The notes under the pieces were generated by a model, which worked only from the letters and a program-made list of their open reading frames with translations, was not told the DNA's origin and did not search any database. The position numbers were made by a program, and so were the translations under genes. Of a DNA stretch of 64,000 nucleotides, positions 1 to 15,500 are shown one piece after another (the first letter of the stretch is position 1; the number at the start of each line of letters is the position of its first letter). This DNA comes from Arion vulgaris (lineage: Eukaryota; Mollusca; Gastropoda; Stylommatophora; Arionidae), in the NCBI GenBank assembly GCA_020796225.1, contig CM036771.1, positions 29,556,176 to 29,620,175 of the forward strand, written 5' to 3'.

Positions 1-429
1 ATGCATACAATATATTGCACCCGTGAGAATCTTTGATCCACATTTTTCAACTAATAAACAAGGTGTGTCAGTGATGTTCACGGTTCTTATCCCCGATATC
101 TAACTCCAACGCAACTACAGCACAAAACACGCATACATTAGTACTCCATATTAATGAAAACTGGCTAACTACTTGAAATTCACAGCTCAGACATAAAAAC
201 ACAACTGCCAGCTTGTAAACAGGAAGTAAAAAAAAAAACCCATCTAAAATGAACCATTTGTCCATTGATGTCAGAATTCAAGACGACTGCAACTTTAGCC
301 CTAATGTACAAAACTGAACCTCAAGACAAACTTATGATGACGTCTAAGTAAACATCACTAAGCACTATAGAAAGATAAGTGCAGTAGATTGCTACTAATG
401 GTCAGAGAAGATACTGTGCAACTACAAAC
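1..429 (-). other. DDX3 intron 5 (partial)
   Basis: AT-rich intron sequence follows the exon 5 donor at 429. I see no exon, repeat or RNA gene in it. The next coding exon, at the start of the helicase core, was not found here. Confidence 0.6.
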
Positions 430-555
430 CTGTCATTGTACTGTTGCTGCTGAAAACCACCGCCGCCGCGACCATAACTGCCTTGGTTTCCACCACCACG
501 ACGATCATAGCCGCCACGGTTGTCGTATCCACCTCGGGCATCGCGATCTCCATAG
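430..555 (-). CDS. DDX3: DDX3 coding exon 5
   Basis: This 126-base exon encodes YGDRDARGGYDNRGGYDRRG, then GGNQGSYGRGGGGFQQQQYND, and ends two bases into the next codon. The following exon would be expected to start with the tryptophan of the DDX3 WSKPLPP segment before the helicase core; it is outside the window. A T17 run sits upstream of the acceptor GCAG. The donor is CAG|GTTTGT. Confidence 0.9.
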
Positions 556-3500
556 CTGCATTATTTAGCAAAAAAAAAAAAAAAAAACAGCTGACCTATA
601 AGACTGCAAATTTCTTTTTTCAAACTGTTTTGTTATCTGTTACTAGCCCTCTGCTGTTCCAAATCATAAATGTGAGTTAATATCACATATTTCCAGCTCT
701 TCTGATCTTCGGAAATCAATTTTGTTATTTTCTCCAAAAAACTTCATGAGACATCCAGCTTTCCTCTTAAAAATTACTTTCAGTTAGATACGTATGAATA
801 CAGAAAGCACTCTATTCATTACACCCAGTACAGTATTTTTGTAAGTCTAGAAACTACCACTTCGAGTTACACGTATTTACTGATGCACAATTTATACTGA
901 AATTTGCAAGTATCTTAAGCGATACTTTTGCATGTAACTGACTAGTATAAAATTTAACTGATTCGATACACAAAATCACTTTAGTGAAACATTTTACAAG
1001 TATACAATAGCTATCTGTAGCATCACTTTAATAATGGAAAAAATCCTTCACTTTTATTTGGTGTATACTCACAATTTATATTGACCGGAGAGTATGTGTG
1101 TTCAAAAGTAAATGTAGGCTGCATGTTTCAGACATTTTGTCCTACATAAATGAATTTTAAACCAAATTTGTTACTGGAAGTTTTTCATTCATAGATGCTG
1201 CTGTTAGTCTGAACAATTCACAAACCATATTTTCAAACACAATTTTCATGTCTTACGGATTCATCTACCAAGGAGAACAGCTGAGCTGGATTGTCAAATT
1301 TTGCTGGGGGGCAAACAGTAGGTTTTTTTTGTTTAGGTAAAAAAAAATGTGTGCAGTTTTTTTTTGTTATATGCTCATATTTTTACTTCTAATATTTAAC
1401 ACTTCATGACATTTTCTAATGCAGTTCATATTTATAATAAATCTATACATTTGTAACGTATCTGATTTATAATAAGTTATACTTAAAGTTCAATTAACAT
1501 TTCAGAACAAAATAACAAGTCCTAACAAAATAATTAGACCTAGAGGATAAATAAAAACTGTAGCGAATCAGGTAAGAGATGTACTGTTATTAGTAACACT
1601 TCATGATGACTCTGAACATTCATTAAACAGTGCGGTTTTCTCAATTTTTACCTTGGTGTATCCTTTCACACCTGTCTTCCCATTATAAATACATCTCTGA
1701 TGTTTCAGAATGTCTTGTTAGATGAGACTGCATCCCACACATAATAGTATAAGTCTAGATCACTTGTTCCTTACTCACCCACTTCTTACACCGCCGCCAC
1801 CACCACCACCTCCTCCACGGCTGTTATATCCTCCTCGATCGCTGTAGTTTCCTCTGTCACTTGAAAAGTTTCCTCTATCATTGTAGCTTCCTCCTCTGTC
1901 ACTGCTGTAGCTACTTCCTCTGTCATAACCTCCTCGTTCATTTCCTGATTGAAATAAAAGAAACTTGTATAATTTATAAAAATGTTTTATTATTATTCTA
2001 CATCTAATGCAACTCTCAAAAAAGAAGCACCATCTAGTCCTTTTTCCCCCTCAGTAAAATGAATGGGAACAAACCTTAGGTTGTTAATTATTTATGGAAT
2101 ATCAGTACTGAAAAAGAAAAAGTTTTTATTCCAAACTCTAATTTAGGAAGTAACAATGTTATTTAATACAACCTCATAAAAAAGTTCCACACCACAATAC
2201 TAAAAATACAATATTGCTGCTCTCTTTCAAGACTTTGGATGGTTTCTTGACACTATTGCAGTCTGATTAATAATTTTTTTGTTTAACATTAATCCATAGA
2301 GAAGGCTTGTGATATGCATGAGATGTCAGGATACACAACACTGACCAACACCTAGCTTCACCTTCATGGAGGGTGATCTGGTAGCAGTTTCGTCTGGTTA
2401 ACAAAAGAAGGATCTACATGATCTCCACTGTGATGAAAACCTCTAGACATTGCTGAGAGGGAATCATTCCATTCATCTTCAGCATGAATTTGAGATTATA
2501 AGAGTCACATAAATGTTCTCTCTGAAGTAGAACCATGTCCAGCCAAAGTCAACTATAAACTTATGGTCCTTCGGAGGTAACAATTATGGGAAATCAGACC
2601 ACAACTACACTAGGTGACCTCGAATTTGAGTATTGGTGTATACTGATGATTTCATTTTAAAATCAGCACAAAATGCTAAATTGAAGTTATATTATGCAAC
2701 AAGTTAAGTTTAACAATAAGGAATATCAACATTATGAATAGTATTCACCAATAAATAACCAGAGACTCACAGAATTTAGTAAAATTGCAAAAATGTGTGC
2801 AGTGTTCTATCAAACATCTATTAATTTCCAGCTCCCTTTTCTGATCTAAGTCAGGAATTCCTGCCAGTTGCCTGGCCTAGTAATCTAGAGTTGGCTATGG
2901 TCCAGCTCAAGGCACTGCACCTTTTGCCACATTGAGTCAAACTGTCCTGAGATTTTAAAGAAATCTCTAGAAACTATGAATGTCACCAAGAAAGAAATAT
3001 CTTGGAGGGCAGTTACAATTCTCATGGGATTGGTTCATATTAAGGCTCATTCCATGTGATATAGAAATTCCCTGCTGTGCCAGACACAAGGTCTACATTG
3101 TCAGATCTATTCAATTGATTTTTTAAAACTTCTCTAACCAGATCCAGAGAAGCAGTACAAGTGTTTAAGAATACCCAATTTATTGTCTAAAGAATGATTT
3201 TTCAAAGGTTTACTAGTGTGTAAGCTGTGCTCTAAAGAGACAACATCTACACAGCCTATGACAATCACACATGTGACTAGCAAGACCAATATGCAAAGAA
3301 AAGTCTTCCCCAAATGTTGCAATGGAATTCCCCATTGGAATCCCAGTGACGTTACTACCTCCAGCTCTGATGTATTTCTTCATGTGCACCATTCTTAATG
3401 TCTCTGAAATAAGCTTCTAATTTCTCCTTTCTATGCATTGCTATTCATAGGAATGAACTTCAATAAATCATGTACATCTCACATTGCTTGCAGGTGAGGT

Positions 3501-6500
3501 CTTTTGGCACTCTACCATAATTCATGTCTACAAGTTATCAATTTCAGTCTACAAGATAAAGCATGAAAAAAAAATTATAATATTTGCTCTCGCTAACAAC
3601 TCAAAGGTTGATAATCTCGCCATGTAATGCCAAGAAGATTTTAAAGGCACAGCATGTGAATGCTATTTAGTCACCTGTTGTGCGAGTAAGTAGGCCATAT
3701 TCCAGTACCATTAAAAAATGAATAAAGGACACATGTTTGGGATACAAGTGTTTTTGTTTTAGTAATTAGTTTTCTGTTCATCCAAACTGAGTACATTTCA
3801 AAGGACACACAATAACCTTTAATAATAAAAATTAGCTATAATGTTGAATTAAATGCCAAAACAATATAAAATAAATCTGGAAAATAATAGCTAAAAAATA
3901 AACCAAATAAACCAGACCGAGTGGAATGTACATGCTTCAAATTAACATATGGACCACCAGCAAATGTTGCTCAGAACTGTACACACGCAAAAGTTGCATC
4001 ATATACATCAGATTCTGCAATGACTTGAGTTGCAAAGTTAGATATCATTATCATATTATGTGCTTGCAACACACAATATAAAATAACTATCGAGGAACAC
4101 AAATCAAATTTGTAATTGGTCGTAGCAAATATAACAATTGCATATATAAAAAAAAAATCATTTGTGCTGTTCAGGGGGTCACACACTATGAAATGCCATA
4201 ATCAATATTAATGGTGAATCATGTAAAACAAAGTACTGTAGTTTTACAAAATACAAAAACAATTATTGTTTTTGTAAAACTACAGTACTTGGTTTTTATG
4301 TGTTTCATCATTGCTTTAGTTTTACTGCAGTCTTTCCCTATATCGATAATCAATATTCTTAGTGTCATAAGAGCCCTTAAAAGAGTGAAAGGAATGGGTA
4401 GGCTATAGAACATATAGGAAGAGATGCCGTCTGATATTGAAATAACACATAACAGTTAGAAAGAATTTAACTGGACAAGATTGGTTGGAAAGGGTTTGTT
4501 GATGGCATATACAACCCTCAGTGATGGCAGAAGATAGAAAAAAATATAAAATGAAAAACTAACTTGCATGAATTTGCACTCACCATAGCATTAAAGGCGC
4601 AATCTTTCTACCCCTCTCCCAATGTACAAATATCAAGTATGGTTACTTTTAAAAAAATGGGCGTACTCAAATTTGGGTTCATCTTTATAAATTACAAAAT
4701 CTTTTTGTCTGTCGTTCTCACGAAAATCTACCACTATAATCATTAAATGTGCAGTTTAGTAAAGCTAGATTTCTAGGCTATTTTCAACTCTTTACATTGC
4801 TGCATTAACAAGGTATGACTTAATTATGTATGGTACCACATTGCGGTAATTAGATGCATAGTCAAAAGGATATAATAAAGAAAATGAAGCAGAGGAAATG
4901 ATATGACAAAATTTTTAATGTGTTACATTAGTAAAACCGTCAACATTTGGAGTATGTATCCTTGTCAAAGTTGTGAAAGCCCCAATGCATGTTACATACC
5001 AAAGGCCAGCAAGTTCCCGTTTTTATTATTAAGCGATTGTGTGTGAGTGTGTGTCATCAAGAATTTGTCCTAAACTAGTCAAGAGAATTTTTTAAAAATA
5101 TACATGACATTTGCCCTGGGAAGCAGAGTAAAATAGCTAGTTAAACTTTACACGAACAACAATGAATAGTATAGATATGGCAAAAACACTTCAGAAAATT
5201 AAGAATATTTGATGCAACACATTTTTTATCAATAGCAAAGGGAGTTACATGTTGAGTAGAAATGATTTTGCTACATGAAAGTGACCCATAGACATTAAAT
5301 ACAAAAAGACCAATATGGGTTAGAGAGCTGTGGCAGTACAAATGGATACTAGGAGGCCTACACAGATAAAATTTAAACAAGGCAATGGATAAAAAGAAAC
5401 ATACCACATAGATACAGAAATCGCAGTCATTTTCTTGTGCAAACCGACTTAAAACAAAATTAGAGAGCATAAAAAAGACAAGAATGAGAATATTGGACAT
5501 CCTGATAAGGAGAAACGAGAAGAAAACCAGTTAACAACAGAACACATATAAAGTGGATTGCTAGCATGGTCTACAATAGTTGCTATGGAACATGAAATAT
5601 TAAAATATGACAACACAAACTATAATCATTAATGCAAATATATATTATATATACCCTAGCACAATGAAGAAGTCAGAACACATAACATTGATTCAAGATG
5701 AATAGAACTACATCCACACACGCATGTATACTAATATATATGATTGTGTAGAGGCAGACAAAATCCAAAACAAATTCTGTGACAACAAATTCAACAGGAA
5801 TTTTAGCTGCCAAATTATATTACTCAATTTTCTACAAACTGTGTTGTCAAAGTGATGAGATCACTAAAAGCTTTGGAGTTATGTCTGCCTCGGTGTATGA
5901 ATGTTTACACAAACACATACATACATACAGCACACACAGAGGGTGACAGAAAGTCTGATCTCGGGAATACAAAATAATTGTTCTATTGACTATGTTTGTG
6001 CTGATAGTGATATATGACTATACACCATTAGTTAATGTAGAAATGATGCTACAGGAAGTTTCCACCAAAGTTAATTTGACAATATAATATTGTATGCCGA
6101 CTGTAAGTAAGACGGATCAACATAATACATATGCGCTTGCTTATTGACTCGGTCACAAGAGGGTTGTGGGTTCAATCCTACACTCAATGAACATTCCACA
6201 CACAAGGAAAGGAATTAATCTTCCTCTGCACACTAGGACCAAGAATTGTGAAGTGACTACAGTCTGAAGAAGCTACAGAAACTTTTATTTTTTAAATGCC
6301 AACTGTAAACCAATAGGCTAAACAAAGAAGTGGTAATGTGCCACCATTCAATAGTTTGCCATGAACAGAACTTTGCCACAATAATAATCCAATTTGATTT
6401 TTTTCTCATAGGCTAGATGTTCTGCTTCTGGTGCTGTCATGCTCAAACTACCTATCACATCCTCAATCCATCTTCTCAGTGGTCATCCTCTTCTTGCTGG

Positions 6501-9500
6501 AATGCCTACCTCTAGAATTGTCTTCTCAGCCTTTCGTGTATATTTTGTGTCCAAAATGTCAGTTTTCTCATTCTTATTTGTTGCATCAGTCAGCGTTAAA
6601 TTTTGCATTTTTTCTGGAAAGATCTATTTGCTATCCCTCTTTTTTGTCATTGGTATAGTATTAACTATTGTATAACATTTATATTCAAAGAAACATATGC
6701 TTTTCCTGAATACAAAGGCAAATTGTTGTGTTTATCATGTATCTATTAGTAAATGAATGTACATGTATAGAGAGACATTTCTCCACAAATATTTTGTTCA
6801 CCCATGATGAACTCAGGTGTAGTCCACGGAGCATACTACAGCACATCTGAGTGATTTTTGCATGAAGACTTGACTTCCTTATCACCATTGTCCCAAGCCA
6901 TTTAAGCGAGTCTTACTACGATTTCAGAGATACTTGTGTATAGATCCCCACATAAAGGGATTTAAATTCATGTGTATCATGACAGTAAACTAATGTGTAT
7001 ATGTCTAACCTTGATCATGTATGCCCCACCTGTGGTCGGGATTCTGTTCTAGGATTGGACTCTACAGTCACCTCCGCACACACCAGAGAGGTGCAACAGT
7101 ACACGTCTGAGATTGTTGTCATCATCGCTTGCAGATGGCGGCTATTATCATTTTAAAACCAAAATTATTTAATTCCCTGGAGAGCGAACTCAAGTAACAT
7201 CCTATGTGTGTATATACATATATATTTATCAAACATACACACACACACATACAAACAAGCAGATCGACAAACAAGATGGATTTTTCAGAAAAAATATTAA
7301 TTTTTTCAGAAAAACTCACCCGACCACCGTCCACCATCTTGAGGTGGTGGTCCCCTGTCCCCATAATTTTCCCAATTACCTTGTGGGGGCAATGGTGCAT
7401 TAGGATGCCCTGGAGGGGGCTGGCTCAGGTTGGGCAAACCACCTCCACGAAGATGTGGAGGGACGTAGCGACCACCACCTGCTCGTGAGTTAAAATTTGA
7501 AAACACTGAGGTATTATTAAAAAAAAGTGGGGCCTTATACAATATTAGCTCACTAACATGTTTTCCTGTTTGAACTAGCTGTTTTCTGATACTTTATATT
7601 AACAAACAACACTAACCATTTAAACTCTCAACACTGCTCATCAAATAAAATTAAGAAGACAACTAAAACAATCAGAAATTAGAAAGCAACTTTCTTTCAA
7701 TAACAACTGAAAGTTAATGAACTTCAGTTAGAATCATTAACCACTTAACTTAAATTTCTTTTAGAAAAGTGCCAAAAGCACCAATTTTGCCTTTATGTAA
7801 CAATGTTATAGTATTAGTCTTCCTAAAATAACAATGAAAAAATGACTCGAGTAAGATTATTCTTATGTTGTAGGTAAACAAACATTTTAAAACTATCCAT
7901 AGTTAACTTGTGTTCAAAGACAAGATCGATTGATAGGACTATCATCATTGCACTTCGGCGAGTAACCATTATGCTCTGATATTTCTTACACAGGATGATC
8001 TGTGACATGCGCATGAACTTTGTAGCACAGGCAAGGGTATCCAATGTAATTTAGAAGAGGTGAAAATACTTTTAGGAAGTTTTTAAAATGAAATTTGCCT
8101 GGGCAGCGGCTTCCTAACACTATCTGCCGTCTCAGGTAGGACTAGGATCTTGATATCCACTACACTGAGATCACTGGAAAAGTATTAAGATGTCTTCTCG
8201 AGGGAGCAAACAGAGTGCTTTTGGAATGAGAGGTGAGCACCAAACTTCTACACCAGAGACCATCCTCTTCTGTGAAGCACATTCTGACTAAACAAAACAG
8301 AGAAGATTACTCTCCAAACTTCTGATGACTAGCAGGCTGTTAGAACATGCAAGAATGTGGACAGGAAGACTACATAATTTCCCCCACCGAAGACAGAAGA
8401 GGTGAATACTCAGCAATAGAAACAGGACATATATACATAGTTATTGGCACTCAATGTGGCTGCCATTGTGGATCATCAATTTGAACATTTCAGCATAGGA
8501 AATTGATCAAAGACAGGAAGTTGACAGTATATACTCATAAATATTATTTACAACTAGAACTGTTGTCCAATAGAGGCTCCTGCAACCCATGTCTACTGAG
8601 ATTCAAAAGTATGAGTGGACTTCAAATCTTCAGATAGGTGTTTGAGTGTATATATAGAACATAAATTTGGAACGGCTATTTTAAGGAGACCTGAACACAA
8701 AGAAACCGTATCAAAAGAATAAGAATCAGACAATCAAGGTTCTTCGGGCAAATAATACGAAGAGAAGGTTTAGAACATTTGGTGACAACAGGTGAAATTC
8801 AGGGAAGGAGAGATCGTCGTAGACAAAGGGAGAAGATATTGGATGGCCTGACACCATGGTTCTCTCTAAGCGCGCATCCGCTTAGACTGATGCACCAGAT
8901 TCTCTCATGAATTCTGCTGTTGTTTTTACCGTACAGCTTCTCATTACACTCATTTTCGGGCCAGGTTTGGTTTCTCAGGCCTGCTAGCAGTTGGCAGTCT
9001 TGCAGTAGGTGCTCTGCCGCCATGTCCGCCTTTTCACGGTGACACAGGCTAGTTGTGCCGATTTTAAATTTGTTGTACATGTGGGCCCGTATTCTGTTAT
9101 GGCCAGTACAGAGGCGGAATATAATAACTTGTTCGCTACAGGACAGATGGCAGTACCCATCTCTGACACTGTGTTGAGGGTGTTTTTTCAACCACCTTTC
9201 TCTATATCGTCACTCGAAGGTTGTTTTGGCCTCCTCGTAGCTGATTTCGTAATCAGTCTGCGGTAGTCACAATACTGCTTCTGTTTCCACTTATATTGCA
9301 GTGTGATGGGATCCACTGTATGATTGTGCGTTTGAGTTTGTTAATACTCAGACAGAGGATCGATTTTTAGCTTGCTTCAGCTGTGCTGGCTGAACTTTTT
9401 AGTGCCGTGATGGCTGACAGAGCGTCGGTGAATATTACTACTTTGTTGCGCGAGGCGCTTCTCTCTAGGATCATTTCAGCTGCTATTTTTAATGCCTGTC

Positions 9501-12500
9501 TCTTTGTCCGGCAGTTGTTTGAGTGCTTACCTGTGGCAATCGACTTCGTACCCTTAATTTTCATGGGAGTTTAAGTACTATTCCTCCATTGCTAATTGCG
9601 ATGTTTGCCGATCTGTTGGTGTACATGTGTGTCCACGCACTCTCAGGGTACACTGTCGCTATGAACTCTTCTGTAACCGCTCTCCTTTCAGTTTGCTTGC
9701 TGCCCCTTGTTTTGTATGCCTGGTATTGATTCTATTAACTCCTGCATCGTGGTCTCCCACAGCGGGTTATTGTCGGTTGCCGGTATAAGTTTGGGTTTAC
9801 AGTTGACATGGTTCGACAAAAGATTGATGTCAGAACTGATTACATGCACCAAGCAGAGAGTCGTGGAGAGACATGATTGCCTACCCCGGCAGCCATGGCA
9901 TTTGATTGATTGATTTTAAGGAAAAATAACAGATCAGACCCAAGTTAAAAGATATACAATGATGTGTTTACACAAAGTGCAACATAAATATTGAAACCAT
10001 AAATATTGAAACATGAGTGCTGAAATTCAGAAACATATTTTACAAGATATGTTAGGGTAGAACAATTTTAGAAAAATGACATGCAGAACTGGAATCTAAA
10101 CAGCAAGAATGTTATCTCTTGTCACTGGGGACACAGCTGAGAAAAACTATGGGATAATAGCATGGACCAATAACAGCCTTAATTATATGTTAAAACATAT
10201 ATCATGACCAATGACAAAACCTCAAAAAGGTAACTGAAAGGCAACTGAGGGTTTTTGCACAAGTCAACCAACCATATAGTATATTGTACATCGAAATTTG
10301 AACAAGATCAGTTACCCGCACCTTTAGAATGGCCTAGATTAAGACAAAAGAATCTGCACAAAACGAGGAATGTCTGCATAATTAAGCTTTTTTGAACAGC
10401 GAGTTAACTATGGCGAGTTTGTTAACTGGATAACACAAACCATAAACTTCTTAAATAATAGATATGACAAGAAGAATTACCAAAACCTTGCTGCCCATCA
10501 AAATTGCGTCCGGCGCCATTCAAGTCCAGCCCAGCAAACTGGAAAAAATAAGAGTAACAACATTTAAACAATAAGAATTATACACATATTAACATCAAGC
10601 GCACAATTTGTCACAAAAAATTCATCCTAATCTCAAATTCTTTGTTATGCAAAATTGAAAAACAGCATAACAAATGACACAAAATCTTTACACAAACAAA
10701 TAAATGACACCACAGGGAGAAAGTCACACACGCGAACTGGATGTCTAAAATCCAAAGAAGGTACGATATTAATGGGGGAAGAAAATATAACGGGACGATG
10801 GACGGAATATATTGGAGAACTCTCCATATGATGATAACAGAGGAGAACTAAATATACCAGACACATGAAAGGGACCACCAATACTTGCAGCTGAAGATGC
10901 CATAAAACACATTAAGAGGAAAGTCTCCAGGTCCGGATAACATAACAGCAGAAGAAAATCAAGCTCTGGGAAATCTAGGAATGGAAGTGATAACGAAGCT
11001 TTTAAACAACATATATGACAGCGGTTGTATTCCAAAAGATCTACTAAAGTCCATATTTATTGCTATGCCGAAGAAATCAAGAGCAGTGGAATGTGAAGAT
11101 CACAGCACTATCAGTCTTATGAGTCATATGACAAAGATACTACCGAGGATAATGATGAGAAGCAGAATAAGACCAGAAATCAGTGATAAGCAGTGTTGAT
11201 TTGTTGAAGGCAAGGGCACTAGCAACGCTATATATATCCTAAGAACACTAATAGAAAGATCAATAGAAGTAAAAGCAGATCTATACTTGTGCTTTATAGA
11301 CTACACCAAGGCGTTTGACAATGTACGCCATCAAGAACTTTCCAAAATGTTAGAGAGCTTAAACATCGACAGCAAAGATCTAAGAATCATTCAGAACATA
11401 TATTGACAGCAAACAGCAGCTATAAGAATAGACAAAAAGATTGGAACTTTCCAGAAGATCAAAAAGGTGTTAGACAAAGATGCGTATTATCACCAGACCT
11501 GTTCTCACTGTATCGTGAAAGCATTTTTAGGTCTATAAAAGATATTCCTGGAATAGCTGTGGGAGGATATATCATAAATAACCTGAGATACGCTGATGAT
11601 ACTGTCTTAATAGCAAGAAATGAAATGGAGCTACAGAAATTAGTTGATAAGGTTGTGACAGAAAGTAACAACAAAGGACTCAGTTTGAATATTAAGAAGA
11701 CAGAAGTTATGATATCAAAAAAGCAGATTTTGCCAAAATGCACCATCACAAAGTAAATGGGACTGATCTATGACAAGTGCAGCAATTTAAATACCTCAGA
11801 GTCCTGGTAACATCAGATGGCAGATCAGAAATAAAGAGCAGAATAGGACAAGCGAAAACATCATTCCTGAAAATGAGAAGCATTATCTGCAACAAGTCCT
11901 TGTCAATCCTGATCAGAATGCGAGTTATTCAGTGCTACATAGAACCAATACTGACATACGGATGCGAGTCATGGACACACAGATCGAAAAATCTCTTGAG
12001 GGCCACAGAAATGTGGTTTTGTAGAAGAATAATGAGAATCCCATGGACTGCTAAAAGGACTAATGTTGAGGTGCTGAATGAGATCAAGACACAGAGAAAG
12101 CTTATCAATATAAGAAAGAGGCAGTCATCATTTTTCGGGTTGTGATAAGGAGAGGAGGTTTAGAACACATTGTGACAACCAGTAAAATCGAGGGTAGATG
12201 AGACGGGAAGACAGAGAGAAAATGTTGGATAGCCTGACTTCATGGCACGGTAGAGCGTCAACATCTGAGTTGATTTGTTTTATTGTAACTTACAGTGGGA
12301 TCCCCATCTTGACTTCATATTTAGTTTTCCACACAAAGCTACGCTTCTATGTTAGCAATATTTTATTTTCGTAATGATTTCAGTTAGTATTTCTGTCAGC
12401 ATTCCTAACTTTTGCTGAACTTTGCTTTACTTCATGAAATACACACCAATCTCCTCTGTATGGTATGAATACAAAGAATATGTGGGGTAACGTGACCATA

Positions 12501-15500
12501 TTTTTAATCCACCACAGCAACAGGGTTGGGTTTACTTAATCTACCTATCAGAAGACTACATAAAAATGAAATCATATACACACTACACAGTGGACCCTTG
12601 GTTGATGAACGGTTCAACAAGCGACAAAATCAAAATGCCTTCCACACATCAACCTAATAACAAATATTAATGATCTGCATGAGACACATGGATCATAAAA
12701 ATATTTTTAAACAGTATTACAGGTACATTTTTTTTAGAACGGCATAGATAAAGGAGGAAAAACCAAGACATTAAACAAAACCTGAAAATTGAGGGATTTG
12801 GCTCAGACAGTATTCTGTCTCAGAAACTAAATGAACTAAATGACGTAGAGAGAAAGCAAAAATGGCCATTGTTTCTGGAAGAGGAGGCATGGGATGACCA
12901 ACACAATGATGGCAATAGAACATTCTGGAAGTGGAAGTGCTAACTAAAAATAAAATCTTTCGTATAGACTGTCATAAGTTAAATCTTGGGACAAAACTTC
13001 AAAATATATATAGAAGTAATGTACTGGGAGTGCTATTATACAAAAGTGAATGCTGGAAAATGACCCAACACATAATACACAAGTTAGAGACATTTCAGGA
13101 TAAATGTAGAACAAAGGTAGACAAAATTAAACCCATCCGATATGGGCCGAACGTTGACTTGTGTTGACGACATAATAACGATTGAATTGAAAATCAAGAA
13201 AGACAATAAATGCACAGTACATGGCATTTGATAAATGTTAAAGAAGAATCCTGCAAATATTTTGACCAAATACCATAAAGAAATTAGAAGCTTTTTAAAC
13301 GAACAGACCTTGCATCCTTGTAGACCATCATTAAGAGACGAAGATGGAGGTGGCTTGGACATGTATGTCGTATGCCAGTGCGGACATTGGCTAGGACAAC
13401 TCTCAGATGGACAGCGGATGGGAAGAGAAGGCCTGGACGTCCAAAGGAGACATGGAGAAGAACGGTGGGGAGAGAGTTGAAGGAGTGTGGCCTGACGTGG
13501 GAGACGGTTGGTAGAAAGGCAATAGTGGAGGTCTCTTGTGGAAGCCTTATGTGTCAATTGAGACATGAAGAGGATATAGATAGAACACTGTCATAAAAGT
13601 GGCATACTTGTAAAGGACATGCTACATGAAGAGCATGGTAAAAATTTATATGATAGGCATACTCTCAGAAGAAATTATCAAAAAATCACAAAGCAGGCAC
13701 TGATATGGGAGGCAAAGAGATTGGATGCCCTAGGGAAACATTGAAATGAATTTACTGAGAGATGAAAGAAATATCTGACTCAATTCTATAAAAGAGATTG
13801 TGTCCCCAAACATCATAATTAATAGACAATGCAGAAAAACTGATTTAACTTTATATTACACAATCATTAGATACCTACGCAGGATACTCCATTTGAGATG
13901 GTATGACAAGACCACAAACAGAGAACTGTGGGATAGGGCAGGACAACGGCAGGTGGAACAGGAGATAATGAGCAGAAGGTGGCGATGGATAGGACACACA
14001 CCCCGGACAGCATCGAGAGACAGGCTCTCCGATGGAACCCCAGGGCAATAGAAGTAAGGGAAGACCCAGAAACAACTGGAGACGGGAGTTAGAGATGGAA
14101 TGCAAAAAAACGGGAGAGAGTGGCGAGATCTGGTAAAGATGGCCTTGGATATGCGGGCTTGGAAGGCCTTGGTTGCGGACCTATGCTTCCCTAGGGGCGA
14201 AGAAGAAGACACAATCATTGGTGGCAATCGCCCGAGTGGGTAAGGGCCCAAATTTGGGGTGTAAAGAATAGCACCACTGTTACCTGCCACGCACGTCGTA
14301 AGAGGCGACTAAGGAGGTTTGGCTGAAATCGGATGCACATGTCCTAAACGTATAGAAGTCTATGCATTCAGGGGCCTACCAAACCAATGTGCAACGTATA
14401 CACGTTCTTGGCAAAGATCAAACATATCACAAAGAGTGATTAAAATTGGTTGTAAAGAACGAATGCGAAGAAGAAGATTGGTAGCAATAAACTCTGAAAA
14501 TCGATGACTTTGGAGAATAAGATAATTAAACAAAGTGAAACTTCTGTTTTGCTTATATCCACTAATGGGAAAGGATTGGGGAGAGCAAATGAAGAACAGA
14601 AGATCCTTAGGCGGTGTATCACTATTCAATGGCATTCTGTAAACTACTGCAATGTTGCTGGCACCAAGCTGTATCAGCCTTGCCGCCCCATTATTGTGCA
14701 AATAAGGGAGAAACTGCTATATGGACAATGGCAATCCTTTTATATCAGAATTCTGGCAACTCCTGCGATCATCATGTTGCTTTGCTAGCATCAAGATGTA
14801 CCAGCTTTGCTGTCGTCAGATTGCAAATAAGGACGAAACCACTATATGGGCAATGGCAATTCTTCACATTAGCATGACCATAAAGATCCCCGGAAAATCC
14901 ACTCCAACTTTGCTTCAGTATGTCGACAGAACACTTGAAGAATTATATATGATTCCACTGAGTGATACTGCCAGCCCTCAGTGCTGTCCACATAGTCATA
15001 TGGCTTAGGACAGCAAAAGGTCCAAACTTACAGATATATAACCTGCATGAAAATTACATAAAATTCACCATGAGAAAATTGTCTCAGAGACTACTTGATC
15101 GTGGACGACATCATGGATGCCATTTAACATTATCTCAAAATTTCATTTGTTTATTAATTTCTTGTGTCAGTGTTACTTCCCATTCTCTAATGATGTAGTT
15201 AGTTTAAAGACATGTTTAGCTGCAGCAATATTTTCCCCTGTAAATAATTTCACAACACTAATTTAGAAGTAAAGTATTATATTCGTTTCCCCTTCTAAGG
15301 CTTCTTAAGTTCTTACTTAAAATGCTTCTCTACGCTACTAGACAAGTCTTGTACTTCACTACTTGTTAACCCAGTTATATAAAGATTCAAATTATAGACC
15401 TAAGATCTTTCCATGCAGCTAAAACTAACGAAAATTTGTAATGTCTAATTGAATCCATCTATTAACACGTTTTGAAATTGTCAGCAAACTAGGCGTATAG

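Larger units (their letters stand above)
1945..7319 (-). other. DDX3 intron 3
   Basis: This 5.4-kb AT-rich intron holds a 20-bp-stem palindrome (4231-4290), a tRNA-like SINE (about 6120-6290), a LINE 3' fragment (6375-6650) and an AT/CA microsatellite (7206-7262). The stretches 2300-2660 and 2820-3110 are less AT-rich and may be old repeats, but I could not classify them. No supported ORF. Confidence 0.75.
7479..10480 (-). other. DDX3 intron 2
   Basis: This 3.0-kb intron has a LINE A tail fragment (8690-8866) abutting an oppositely oriented LINE RNase H segment (8868-9910). The rest (7479-8689 and 9911-10480) is AT-rich with nothing I can support. Confidence 0.8.

Noticed and set aside
444..680. 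Plus-strand ORF opposite DDX3 exon 5
   Set aside because: Antisense shadow of the RGG-coding exon followed by an A17 run.
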